Assembly (NCBI GenBank): GCA_903928285.1 | Contig: CAIYQH010000462.1 | Coordinates: 1-7,375, forward strand | DNA length: 7,375 nucleotides | Direction: 5' to 3' | Source: an uncultured Bacteroidales bacterium | GTDB lineage: Bacteria; Bacteroidota; Bacteroidia; Bacteroidales; FEN-979 | Shown: positions 1 through 6,817 of the stretch, one piece after another | Numbering within the stretch: the stretch's first letter is position 1 | Layout: each line of letters starts with the position of its first letter | Program-made: the position numbers and the translations under genes | The notes under the pieces: generated by a model | The model's database searches: none | What the model saw: the letters and a program-made list of their open reading frames with translations, nothing else | What the model was told of the DNA's origin: nothing

Positions 1-91
1 AACATACGATGGTGGTACGGGCAACTGCTTTGTCATGCGTTCTTCTCTTGTCCCTGCGGGTCGTGGAAATTTTATGTTTCGGATGTGGCAT
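1..91 (-). CDS. rpmF: 50S ribosomal protein L32, N-terminal part (cut by window edge)
   Basis: This is the start of the gene for large-subunit ribosomal protein L32. Reading the minus strand from the ATG at 91-89 gives 30 codons before the window ends. They begin MPHPKHKISTTRRDKRRTHD, and the visible part ends in a Cys at residue 30. The N-terminal (M)xHPK followed by a dense Arg/Lys stretch with TRRDKRRTH is characteristic of L32. Cys30 may be the first ligand of the zinc ribbon found in some L32 proteins, but the rest lies outside the window. The gene starts 25 bp after the stop of the DUF177 gene, the classic yceD-rpmF order, so the two are probably co-transcribed. No Shine-Dalgarno sequence precedes the ATG; the leader is very AT-rich, which is common in Bacteroidota. 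The identification is firm from the sequence and the neighbour together. Confidence 0.93.
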   Translation of the reverse strand, partial: MPHPKHKISTTRRDKRRTHDKAVARTTIVC

Positions 92-116
92 AATACTATT
101 TATTTACAATTTATAA

Positions 117-638
117 TTAATTTTTCTTCTTCAGCTGACCAAGCGCTTCCCACCTGGGATCGGCAGCATGGTGCCTGTTCAGCTCCTCTAACTTTTTCAA
201 CATTTCAGGATCACACCGGTTGTTCCCCTCTCCCTCTTCGGGATGAACCCTGCGGATGGGCAACAGCAAATGGATATATTCATAGATGAAGGGACTCAGA
301 TCGAACTGGTATGCCGTATCCGGAATAACCTGAACATCTTCGCTCTCTTCATAATAATGATCCCCTAACTTTACAATCAGCCGTTCGGTTCCCATAACGG
401 GAACATCCATCGACTCGTTGCAGCGGTCACAGGAAACCTTCACGGTTCCGGCAATGACAAAATGGAGGTCCATCATACGTTCCTCCTTCGCCATGGTAAC
501 CGATATTGTAACCGTACCATCAAGTATTTCAGTATCTTCAACCTGATCAAAGAACAACTTACCGATCATAAAATCGAACACATGCGTGCCGGGTTTCAAC
601 CCGCTGAACGCAATCTGATATTGCTCCCGGTTATTCAA
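117..638 (-). CDS. yceD: YceD/DUF177 family protein upstream of rpmF, likely TTG start
   Basis: A 173-residue protein of the DUF177 (YceD) family. The bacterial family is linked to 23S rRNA and large-subunit assembly, and the plant homologue is needed for chloroplast 23S rRNA accumulation; the exact role in Bacteroidota is unproven. Visible family features are the N-terminal QYQIAFSGLKPGTH strand, a CDRC (CxxC) motif in the middle (VKVSCDRCNE), the FDLSPFIYEYIHLLLPIRRVH helix region, and a C-terminal NRCDPEMLKKLEEL segment. The start is placed at TTG 638-636 for three reasons. The family homology begins there, a GAGG sits 5 nt upstream, and a good promoter lies at 659-690. The frame stays open up to a TTG at 797, but that extra 53-residue segment shows no family similarity and contains no ATG. 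The gene is followed after 25 bp by rpmF. Confidence is high in the family, moderate in the start. Confidence 0.9.
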   Translation of the reverse strand: MNNREQYQIAFSGLKPGTHVFDFMIGKLFFDQVEDTEILDGTVTISVTMAKEERMMDLHFVIAGTVKVSCDRCNESMDVPVMGTERLIVKLGDHYYEESEDVQVIPDTAYQFDLSPFIYEYIHLLLPIRRVHPEEGEGNNRCDPEMLKKLEELNRHHAADPRWEALGQLKKKN

Positions 639-643
639 TTTAT

Positions 644-647
644 CCTC
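644..647 (-). promoter_or_regulatory. GAGG ribosome binding site that supports the TTG start of yceD
   Basis: On the minus strand a GAGG lies 5 nt before the TTG at 638-636. Most other starts in this window have no such motif, so it helps to choose this TTG over the distant TTG at 797. This is a short motif and could occur by chance. Confidence 0.5.
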
Positions 648-658
648 AAAAAAGTCTG

Positions 659-690
659 CAAAAGTAAATATTAATTTGATGAATACCAAA
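659..690 (-). promoter_or_regulatory. Bacteroidota-type promoter of the yceD-rpmF operon
   Basis: On the minus strand, TTTG (690-687), 20 nt of spacer, then TACTTTTG (666-659) match the primary sigma factor consensus of Bacteroidota: -33 TTTG, about 19-21 nt, -7 TAnnTTTG. Transcription would start near 652-655, giving a leader of about 14-17 nt that carries the GAGG before the TTG start at 638. The fit in both elements and in spacing makes this the best-supported promoter in the window. Its position inside the longer open frame argues that translation does not begin at 797. Confidence 0.65.
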
Positions 691-863
691 TACCTGATAA
701 CATCCGGTCCAATTAAAACAGGATCATGCAAAACAGAGCGGGGTTTGATTGTATCTGAATGACTGGAAATACCGAGTTCCCCGGCCACACATTTCAAATT
801 CCCCGTTTTCCGGCAAATATAGGTTGTTTGTAACTCCCCGTGACCTGAAATCAGATTATTCTG

Positions 864-871
864 TATGTTTG
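864..871 (+). promoter_or_regulatory. Possible -7 element of the proline dehydrogenase gene
   Basis: TATGTTTG fits the Bacteroidota -7 consensus TAnnTTTG and lies 33 bp before the ATG at 905. No TTTG is found at the expected distance of about 20 bp upstream (around 841-844 the sequence is TGAC); the nearest TTTG is at 827-830, 33 bp away. It is therefore a half-supported promoter. The remainder of the 639-904 intergenic region holds a second isolated -7-like match on the minus strand (TATATTTG, 821-814) and nothing else I can recognise. Confidence 0.3.
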
Positions 872-904
872 TGTCCCTGATTTACCCTTAAACCCTGAAG
901 TCAA

Positions 905-1816
905 ATGATCAACAAACTGATAACCAAACTGCTTCCATTGATGCCCAAGGGGCTGGTATGGATCTTTTCAAAGAAGTATATTGCCGGTGAAACCATTGAG
1001 GATGCCATCAGGGTTTGCCAACACCTGAACAGCCAGAAGGTCAAAATCACCATCGACCTCCTGGGAGAGTTTATCACCCGGCTTGAGGAGGCCACAGAAA
1101 ACAAAAACAGCTACCTGGAGATCATTGACAGGATCGAGCAGGAAAACATTGATGGCAACTATTCTCTCAAGCCTACCAGCTTTGGTTTGCTGCTCGACCC
1201 TGAAGCCTGTTACCGCAACATCAGGGAGATTGTGGCAAAGGCTGCCTCTTATGGGAATTTTGTGCGGGTTGACATGGAGGATTCACAATGTACCGACCTG
1301 GAGGTGGCGCTTTTCCGCAGACTGCATGAAGAATTCCCTGCCAACGTCGGACTTGTGCTGCAGGCCTATATGAAACGTACGCCTGTGGATATCAGGGGGC
1401 TGGAACCTGCGCACAATGCCGCGACTCCGCTGAACTTCAGGCTCTGTAAAGGCATCTATGTGGAGCATGAAAGCATTGCCTGGAAGAGGTACCAGGAGAT
1501 CAATGATCATTACCTTGAAGACCTGGAGTATTTGTTCCAAAAGGGGATGTACCCGGGGATTGCCACACATGACAAACTGCTGGTGGAAGGGGCATTTAAA
1601 CTTATAGAGAAATACGGTGTGCCGAAAGATAAATATGAGTTCCAGATGTTATACGGCGTTACCCCCGAATTGCGGAAATCCATTGTTGACAAGGGGCATA
1701 CGATGCGCGTTTATGTACCATACGGGAAGGAATGGTTTGGCTATTCAACCCGCAGGCTGAAGGAAAATCCCAAGATGGCCTCCCATATTATCAAGGCGTT
1801 GTTTGTGGGGGGCTGA
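905..1816 (+). CDS. Proline dehydrogenase, monofunctional PRODH (FAD TIM-barrel)
   Basis: A 303-residue proline dehydrogenase, which oxidises L-proline to pyrroline-5-carboxylate using FAD and normally passes electrons to membrane quinone. The length matches the compact monofunctional type (about 300 residues, as in Thermus) rather than the large PutA fusions. Family motifs appear in order: KITIDLLGE (47-55), SLKPTSFG (87-94), RVDMEDS (121-127), LQAYMKRT (152-159), RLCKGIY (179-185), IATHD (219-223), FQMLYG (246-251), then VPYGKEWFGYSTRRLKENP (271-289). The Tyr280-x-x-Arg283-Arg284-x-x-Glu287 signature supplies the arginine pair that binds the proline carboxylate in known structures. No signal peptide is seen; peripheral membrane attachment is expected from the family. 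The ATG at 905 is the natural start. No P5C dehydrogenase gene is visible nearby, so the second step must be encoded elsewhere. It converges on the multidomain oxidoreductase gene, with 34 bp between stops. Confidence 0.92.
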   Translation: MINKLITKLLPLMPKGLVWIFSKKYIAGETIEDAIRVCQHLNSQKVKITIDLLGEFITRLEEATENKNSYLEIIDRIEQENIDGNYSLKPTSFGLLLDPEACYRNIREIVAKAASYGNFVRVDMEDSQCTDLEVALFRRLHEEFPANVGLVLQAYMKRTPVDIRGLEPAHNAATPLNFRLCKGIYVEHESIAWKRYQEINDHYLEDLEYLFQKGMYPGIATHDKLLVEGAFKLIEKYGVPKDKYEFQMLYGVTPELRKSIVDKGHTMRVYVPYGKEWFGYSTRRLKENPKMASHIIKALFVGG

Positions 1817-1850
1817 TTTCAGCTGAACATGTAGATCGGCGGATCAAGCT

Positions 1851-4800
1851 TTATTTGAAGGCTTTTTCCAGCATGCCGTCGCCATGGATCTTCAACCGGT
1901 CGAAATAATCCGGGACGTTGCGGCCCATAAGCTTATCGACATATATTTTAGCAAGGTACTGTCCCAGCATGAACCCCTGGCCGCGCAAGCCCAGGAAGAG
2001 CCCGAGTTCCGGGTCGATGACCATGCGGGGTTCCACATAGTAGCCGGCCCAGACCGCCTGGAATCCCACCGAGGAGAGTTCCGGGATCCAGTTGGTGAAG
2101 ATCTCCGAGGCAATTTCGACAAAATCGACTGAGTTGATCTTGATATTCTTTCCCGACTCCATCGGTTCAACGGCGGGAGAGGCACAGCCGATGATCTGAC
2201 CTGTTTCGGCAAGCTGCTGGCCATAGACGGCAATAAATCCCTTGTACCGCCTGCGGTCGATCAGCATGGGCAGTGGTGCGCCATCCTTTCCGAGCATGGG
2301 CAGACGGCGTGTGATGAAGGCCTGGTGTTTGACAGGATACAAGCCGGTTTCGATATCCAGCTGACGGGCAAATTTCTCCCCTTCTGGTCCGAGCGCATTG
2401 ATAAAGACCTCTGTTTCGTATTCCACATATTTGTGCTGGTGGTTCTGGACCAGCACCGTATAAAGCCCTCCGGTCTTGCTTACATGGATGAGTTTGCAAT
2501 CCTCCTCAACCCTTCCTCCCTTGTCAATACCGATCCTCCTGATCAGGTCGATGACCCGGCCGGGGGTCGCCTGCCAGCAATCGCGGGTGATCAGCGCGGC
2601 CTGGTAACCGGAGAGGTTCGGGTTGATACGCGGCGAAATTTCCTTTACAAAGTCCTTAGGTTCCACCATGTACGCATCAGACCACGACATGGAATCGACC
2701 AACGCCCTGTACATCTGGTCATCGTGGGCAAAGGTCACGTAGAGGCCCTTTCTGTAATCGATGTTATGGATGTCCTGCAGCTCTTTGAAAATTTCATGGT
2801 TGCGGGTGGCAACCTCCGATAGTTCGGGCAATGAAAAGTTAGGCCGTCCCCCTGCAATATTGCGCCAGGAGGCACCGCGGCCGTAGTTCAGCAACACGGG
2901 GTTCATCCCTGCCTCGCTCAGGTAGCGGAACAGGGCGCTGCCGCCGATGCCGCCGCCGGCAATCAGCGATTTCACCCTGATCTTTTTGGTTTTTTGCCCG
3001 TTCAGGCTGGTGATCACATTTTCGTGAACCAGGCGGGGGTATAGTTCGCCCATGGCAACCTGGTTTGAAAGCGGCCCGCGCGGCGTGGGTTCGCCCACGA
3101 TGGAGATGCCCGACCCGTAAAGAGTTGATTTCAACCGTTTGATGCAGCGCTTTCCGCGACAGGCGCCCATGCCCAGGCGGGTGGTGTGTTTTACCTCATC
3201 AACCGAGATGAACCTGCGGTCGCCGATGGTATCCAAAATTTCATCCAGGGTCACATCGTCGCAATGGCATACATAGGTTGCCTCCTTTTCCTCCCTGCTG
3301 TATGGCTTGAACTCAACGGCAGCGGGGTAGTTTTGCTTTACGATAAATCCCCTAACATTGCTGAGTTCCTCGCCATGGAGGGTAAGAGAGCGAACCCGGG
3401 CAATATTGGTCTTGTTGGGTTTGCGCAGCACCTTATCCACGATGCCTTCGCCCAGCTTTTTTCCGAAATTGTCGACCAGGAAGCATTCCGCCTTCTCGTC
3501 TACTTCATATTCGATGGGCAGGAACAACCAGTCCTTTTTAAGGTTATAACCGAAAATCGCCAGACCGGGACACTGATATACACAATCCATGCAACCGATG
3601 CATTTTCCGAAATCGATTTCCGGTACGGTACTGGTGGAGGATTTGGTTATGGCGCCATGCGGACAGGCAAAGGCGCAGGGGTTGCAGGCAAAGCCGTAAA
3701 GGCAATCGATCAGCACAAAGCCCTTCTCATGCATCCGTTCACGGTCGGGCCGGGCGGGCTCGGGGATAACCCTGATGGGATGCTGCTGGGAGTCGATGTA
3801 CTCCTTCGACAATTCGAGGTATTCATCGTAGTCATAGTGTTCGCCAAGCTCCTGAAGAACATCGAAAGCAGCCTGTTTCCCGCGGAGAACGGCGCTGGTC
3901 CCCTCCCCGATGCGGATGGCATCACCGGCGCCGAAGCAATGACGTCCAAAGATTTCGTTGCCTTTGATGAGCAGCTGGTCATCCTGGACAAGTCCGGTAC
4001 AAATATTGATGGCATCGATGCCGTCGATGATTTTTTCGGTTCCCGGGATCGGCTTGAAGTTCTCACATTCGGCAACCACGGCGCCAATGATTCCGTCGTG
4101 GTTACTGTTTGGAATCGCCTTCAGCAGAATATGGGAGGTCAGCACCGGGATTCCAAGCCGGCGCACCCTGTTGGCCTGTACAGGAAATCCGCCCTCGCGG
4201 GGCATGGCTTCAAGAATGGCCTTAACGCTGGCTCCCGCCTGCATCAGCTGGTAAGAGGTGAGGTAACCTATGTTGCCGGCCCCTACGGTCAGGATGTTCC
4301 TGCCCAACAGGGTAAGCTCCTGGTTCATCATCTTCTGAACTACCGCGGCGGTAAACACGCCCGGCAGGTCGTCGTTTTCAAAGGTGGGCATGAAGGGCAC
4401 GGCCCCGGTTGCCACGATCAGGTTTTCGGCATCGACGTAAAAGATCTCTTCGGTGCGGATATTTTTCACGGCAATCCGGCCACCTTCCATGATATCCCAC
4501 ACCGTTGAATTCAGGAATATACCTTCGTGGTTTTCCCCGGCAAGGGTTTTAGCGATATCGAAACCACGCATTCCCCCGAATTTCCTTGCCTTTTCGAAAA
4601 AGAAGAACTGGTGGGTCTGCATCAGGAATTGTCCGCCGATCTTATCATTGTTATCGATGACGATATTGCTGACATGGTGTTTGTTAAGCTCTTCACGGGC
4701 TGCCAGTCCTGCCGGGCCGGCCCCGATAATGGCTACGGTAGTTTTATACACATTCACCGCCACATCTTTCTTTACGGGAACACTGTAAGGTGCATAATCA

Positions 4801-5084
4801 CGGGGAATTTCCCTGACCTCTTTCACGCCATCGACAACGGTAATGCAGATACGTTTTATCTGGCCGTCGACCAGCATTTCACAGGCGCCGCACTTGCCGA
4901 TCCCGCATTCAAGGCTGCGTTCGCGGTTGGTGAGACTATGGCTGTGTACCGGGTGCCCGGCCTGATGCAGGGCTGCGGCGATGGTAAATCCCTTCTCGCC
5001 TGCGACCTGCTGTCCTGCAAATAAAAACAGTGTCTTTTCTGTTTCCTGAATCTCCAGAATCGGATGTTTTGTAATCTTTAACAT
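1851..5084 (-). CDS. Single-chain five-module FAD/Fe-S amino-acid dehydrogenase (HcnABC/PDH-like fusion)
   Basis: A 1077-residue cytoplasmic flavo-iron-sulfur oxidoreductase. Modules in order: a plant-type [2Fe-2S] domain (about 1-100; Cys60, 65, 68, 80, CX4CX2CX11C); a pyridine-nucleotide-disulfide-type FAD/NAD domain (about 112-420; GAGPAG 121-126, GAGNIG 268-273 with acidic Glu292 after the next strand suggesting NAD, GAGD 385-388); a double [4Fe-4S] ferredoxin (461-505; Cys461, 467, 470, 474 and Cys495, 498, 501, 505); a beta-rich linker (about 515-598); a BFD-like [2Fe-2S] domain (Cys606, 608, 642, 647); and a DAO-type FAD domain (about 703-1060; GGGIGG 710-715, C-terminal GLRGQGFMLG). 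HcnABC, opine oxidase and archaeal proline dehydrogenases carry similar modules on separate subunits. The inferred role is oxidation of an amino or imino acid at the DAO flavin, with electrons moving through the clusters to the NAD-type flavin. The substrate is not determinable; the convergent proline dehydrogenase suggests proline or a relative. The start ATG at 5084 lacks an obvious Shine-Dalgarno. Confidence 0.88.
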   Translation of the reverse strand: MLKITKHPILEIQETEKTLFLFAGQQVAGEKGFTIAAALHQAGHPVHSHSLTNRERSLECGIGKCGACEMLVDGQIKRICITVVDGVKEVREIPRDYAPYSVPVKKDVAVNVYKTTVAIIGAGPAGLAAREELNKHHVSNIVIDNNDKIGGQFLMQTHQFFFFEKARKFGGMRGFDIAKTLAGENHEGIFLNSTVWDIMEGGRIAVKNIRTEEIFYVDAENLIVATGAVPFMPTFENDDLPGVFTAAVVQKMMNQELTLLGRNILTVGAGNIGYLTSYQLMQAGASVKAILEAMPREGGFPVQANRVRRLGIPVLTSHILLKAIPNSNHDGIIGAVVAECENFKPIPGTEKIIDGIDAINICTGLVQDDQLLIKGNEIFGRHCFGAGDAIRIGEGTSAVLRGKQAAFDVLQELGEHYDYDEYLELSKEYIDSQQHPIRVIPEPARPDRERMHEKGFVLIDCLYGFACNPCAFACPHGAITKSSTSTVPEIDFGKCIGCMDCVYQCPGLAIFGYNLKKDWLFLPIEYEVDEKAECFLVDNFGKKLGEGIVDKVLRKPNKTNIARVRSLTLHGEELSNVRGFIVKQNYPAAVEFKPYSREEKEATYVCHCDDVTLDEILDTIGDRRFISVDEVKHTTRLGMGACRGKRCIKRLKSTLYGSGISIVGEPTPRGPLSNQVAMGELYPRLVHENVITSLNGQKTKKIRVKSLIAGGGIGGSALFRYLSEAGMNPVLLNYGRGASWRNIAGGRPNFSLPELSEVATRNHEIFKELQDIHNIDYRKGLYVTFAHDDQMYRALVDSMSWSDAYMVEPKDFVKEISPRINPNLSGYQAALITRDCWQATPGRVIDLIRRIGIDKGGRVEEDCKLIHVSKTGGLYTVLVQNHQHKYVEYETEVFINALGPEGEKFARQLDIETGLYPVKHQAFITRRLPMLGKDGAPLPMLIDRRRYKGFIAVYGQQLAETGQIIGCASPAVEPMESGKNIKINSVDFVEIASEIFTNWIPELSSVGFQAVWAGYYVEPRMVIDPELGLFLGLRGQGFMLGQYLAKIYVDKLMGRNVPDYFDRLKIHGDGMLEKAFK

Positions 5085-5106
5085 AGCGGGTTGAGTATTG
5101 GAGGAG

Positions 5107-5133
5107 CAAAATTACTTTTTTTCCAAACACAAA
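5107..5133 (-). promoter_or_regulatory. Possible promoter of the multidomain oxidoreductase gene
   Basis: TAATTTTG (5114-5107, minus strand) matches the Bacteroidota -7 consensus and would start transcription about 16-20 nt before the ATG at 5084. A TTTG lies at 5133-5130, but the 15-nt spacer is shorter than the usual 19-21, so the -33 assignment is weak. The 78-bp gap shows no terminator for the upstream beta-barrel gene, so read-through from that gene is also possible. Confidence 0.35.
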
Positions 5134-5162
5134 AACCTTCAATCTGTTAATACATTCACAAG

Positions 5163-6104
5163 TTAAAAGGTAAACCTGAATCCCAGGGTGATGAGGTTTT
5201 CAACCTGCAGGGTCTTACTCACGGCCGATTCATAGGAAACATGCGTGCGGATGGAGGTTTTCAAAATTTTATTGATTTTGATCCCGATCAGGTTGGTGAG
5301 GGTAAGATCGATCGGTTTCAGGTAGTTTTTAAAAAGGAGCAGGTCGCAATTCCAGTGGAGCCGGTTTGTAAAGTTGTGATCAACCAGCATATGCATGCTC
5401 AGTCCGAATTCGAAGGCATGATTTTTCCCCTTTGGGACCCCATAGAAGCTGGTAACCTTCAGTTGATCGTAAATTCCGCGGTTCCTGATCCAGGTAATTT
5501 TCCCGGAGGTTACACCAAAGTCAAGCGTGGCATAGCCGGGAAGCGTCCATGCCGGTCCGCCTGAAAAGGTCCATAACAGCGGTGTGAGAAACGAACCGTT
5601 CAATACTTTATACCGGTTTCCATTCGGGCCTGTGGAATAAACATAGGTATTGAACAGCCGCGTTGTCATCTGTGAAAAAAATGAAAAGAGGAGGTGGCGG
5701 GTGAGGTTTATTTCCGCCCTGGTAATCATCGTGTTCTCATCAGGCTGAAAACGCGTTATGCTGTCGATGAAACATTCGACTCCCAGGTCCTGGACAAACG
5801 AATTGTTAATCTTAAACCTGGATTCGCCGATGATGGCCAATTGGTACCGGATGTGCTGCAGGAGCAATAGTTCCCTGAGGTTTGGTTCATGGGGCCTGTT
5901 ACAGAAAAACTGGCCGGAACAACTGATTGAATAATCTGCTTCCTGCAGCACCCGGAAACTAACCAGCCGGCTACCAGCCGGCGCCAGGCTGCCCAGGTTG
6001 ACAAGCATCAGTGAATCAAACCATGTCCTGGGCTGAGCCAAAGAAAACGGTGGAATCAGGAGGAGACCCACGACAACCGCAACGCCTATTTTTGCCATAT
6101 CCAT
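5163..6104 (-). CDS. Predicted outer-membrane beta-barrel protein, possibly DUF3078-like
   Basis: A 313-residue exported protein. Residues 1-23 form a signal peptide (short charged start, hydrophobic VGVAV-type core, likely cut after SLA before Gln24). The mature part is dominated by alternating hydrophobic/polar strands such as RYQLAIIGESRFKINNSF, LDFGVTSGKITWIR and LITLGFRFTF, and ends in Phe, the usual C-terminal residue of outer-membrane barrels. The segment around residues 165-225 (an FLTPL turn, then GYATLDFGVTSGKIT) recalls the C-terminal half of Bacteroidota DUF3078 proteins, but the N-terminal half does not show that family's usual motifs, so the family call is tentative. Two in-frame ATGs are close together (6104 and 6098); the first is used here. 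It lies 54 bp downstream of the lipoprotein gene with no terminator visible between them, so the two may share a transcript. Substrate or partner is unknown. Confidence 0.68.
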   Translation of the reverse strand: MDMAKIGVAVVVGLLLIPPFSLAQPRTWFDSLMLVNLGSLAPAGSRLVSFRVLQEADYSISCSGQFFCNRPHEPNLRELLLLQHIRYQLAIIGESRFKINNSFVQDLGVECFIDSITRFQPDENTMITRAEINLTRHLLFSFFSQMTTRLFNTYVYSTGPNGNRYKVLNGSFLTPLLWTFSGGPAWTLPGYATLDFGVTSGKITWIRNRGIYDQLKVTSFYGVPKGKNHAFEFGLSMHMLVDHNFTNRLHWNCDLLLFKNYLKPIDLTLTNLIGIKINKILKTSIRTHVSYESAVSKTLQVENLITLGFRFTF

Positions 6105-6158
6105 CCGGCTGTTGATACGACAGCTCCATAAACCTTCAGGTATTGAACTTGTTCTTGT

Positions 6159-6779
6159 TTAATGCGCCGAAACCTTGTGATGTTTGGCTATATGCCATTC
6201 CTTCTGCATATCGAAATTGAGCCAGATCAGCCTGATCCTGGCATTTTTGTTTGCCTTGACCGCCTTTTCAAGGTCAAAGAGGCGGTAGTTGTATTTGCCG
6301 ATAAATCTGGCCCAGGTAACGATCATGGTAAAATCAGGTTTTTTTCCCAGGGTGTCGGAGGGCGGCGACTTGCCAAAGGGCTTGATCCGGAAGAGTAACT
6401 CGTCGAGACACAAGCCAGGGGTGGTTTGGTAGGAGGAATCGGGGTGCAATACCCTGATGACCTCGTCTCCCCACCACTGACAATTGGTAGTATCCCGTTT
6501 CAGCAGGGTCCCGTTCCGGGTAAAAATCATATGGGTCAGCAGGTTTTTACTGAATACCGGGTGTTTCATCATCTGCACATAGGAAGCTGAGTCGGCAAAC
6601 ATATACAGGTTGGTGACCGGGAATTTGTTTTTTTCGAGAAAACCTATCAGGTCTTCAGGCGTTTGCTCTTTGGGCATGGTCATCCCGTACATCAGATGGG
6701 TGTATACCCTGCAGCCCGGGGCTACCGACAGCAGTATAGCGACAATGAGACCTTTCAATAATGTAATGAGTGTTTTCAT
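6159..6779 (-). CDS. Lipoprotein with a Cys-less thioredoxin-like C-terminal region
   Basis: A 206-residue predicted lipoprotein of unknown function. The N-terminus has a lysine-containing start, a hydrophobic core (LIVAILLSV) and a lipobox ending VAPGC, so the mature protein would begin at lipidated Cys23. The C-terminal part (about 149-192) reads like a thioredoxin-fold core: the strand DFTMIVTWARFIGKYN, then a helix with LFDLEKAVKA, then the strand RIRLIWLNFD. It aligns by eye with the 'FWAxWCxxC' region of thioredoxin-like proteins, but the active-site cysteines are replaced (WARFIG). Only two further cysteines exist (100 and 124), both outside that region, so a redox role is not supported. 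It may be a structural or binding derivative; this is my inference from pattern. The start ATG at 6779 is the only one that keeps the signal peptide. The stop lies 54 bp before the beta-barrel gene. Confidence 0.68.
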   Translation of the reverse strand: MKTLITLLKGLIVAILLSVAPGCRVYTHLMYGMTMPKEQTPEDLIGFLEKNKFPVTNLYMFADSASYVQMMKHPVFSKNLLTHMIFTRNGTLLKRDTTNCQWWGDEVIRVLHPDSSYQTTPGLCLDELLFRIKPFGKSPPSDTLGKKPDFTMIVTWARFIGKYNYRLFDLEKAVKANKNARIRLIWLNFDMQKEWHIAKHHKVSAH

Positions 6780-6817
6780 GCGACTGGTTTTTAAGGGGTT
6801 TCAGGACATTGGTCAAA

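Noticed and set aside
639..797. N-terminal 53-residue extension of the yceD frame
   Set aside because: No similarity to DUF177 proteins, no ATG start, and a good promoter for the gene lies within it.
814..821. Second promoter for yceD (TATATTTG on the minus strand)
   Set aside because: A perfect -7 match but no TTTG near the required -33 position; the promoter at 659-690 fits both elements better.
1812..1850. Short palindrome TTCAGCTGAA and GATC pairs between the convergent stop codons as a bidirectional terminator
   Set aside because: The possible stems are only about 5 bp with little or no loop and no T-tract in the gap, so a terminator cannot be supported.
1892..2499. Minus-strand open frames overlapping the end of the fusion gene in other frames
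   Set aside because: They are rich in Arg/Ser/Pro with no motifs, typical of shadow frames of the DAO domain coding sequence.
3186..4508. A 440-codon open frame on the plus strand
   Set aside because: It lies wholly antisense to the multidomain oxidoreductase, whose motifs are unmistakable across the same bases. The translation has no recognisable domain; long antisense frames are expected opposite GC-rich coding sequence.
1851..5084. Assembly artefact joining separate hcnA/hcnB/hcnC-like genes
   Set aside because: The frame is continuous with intact linkers and sensible domain order throughout; no stop codon, frameshift scar or start-like signal is seen at domain borders, though this cannot be fully excluded without reads.
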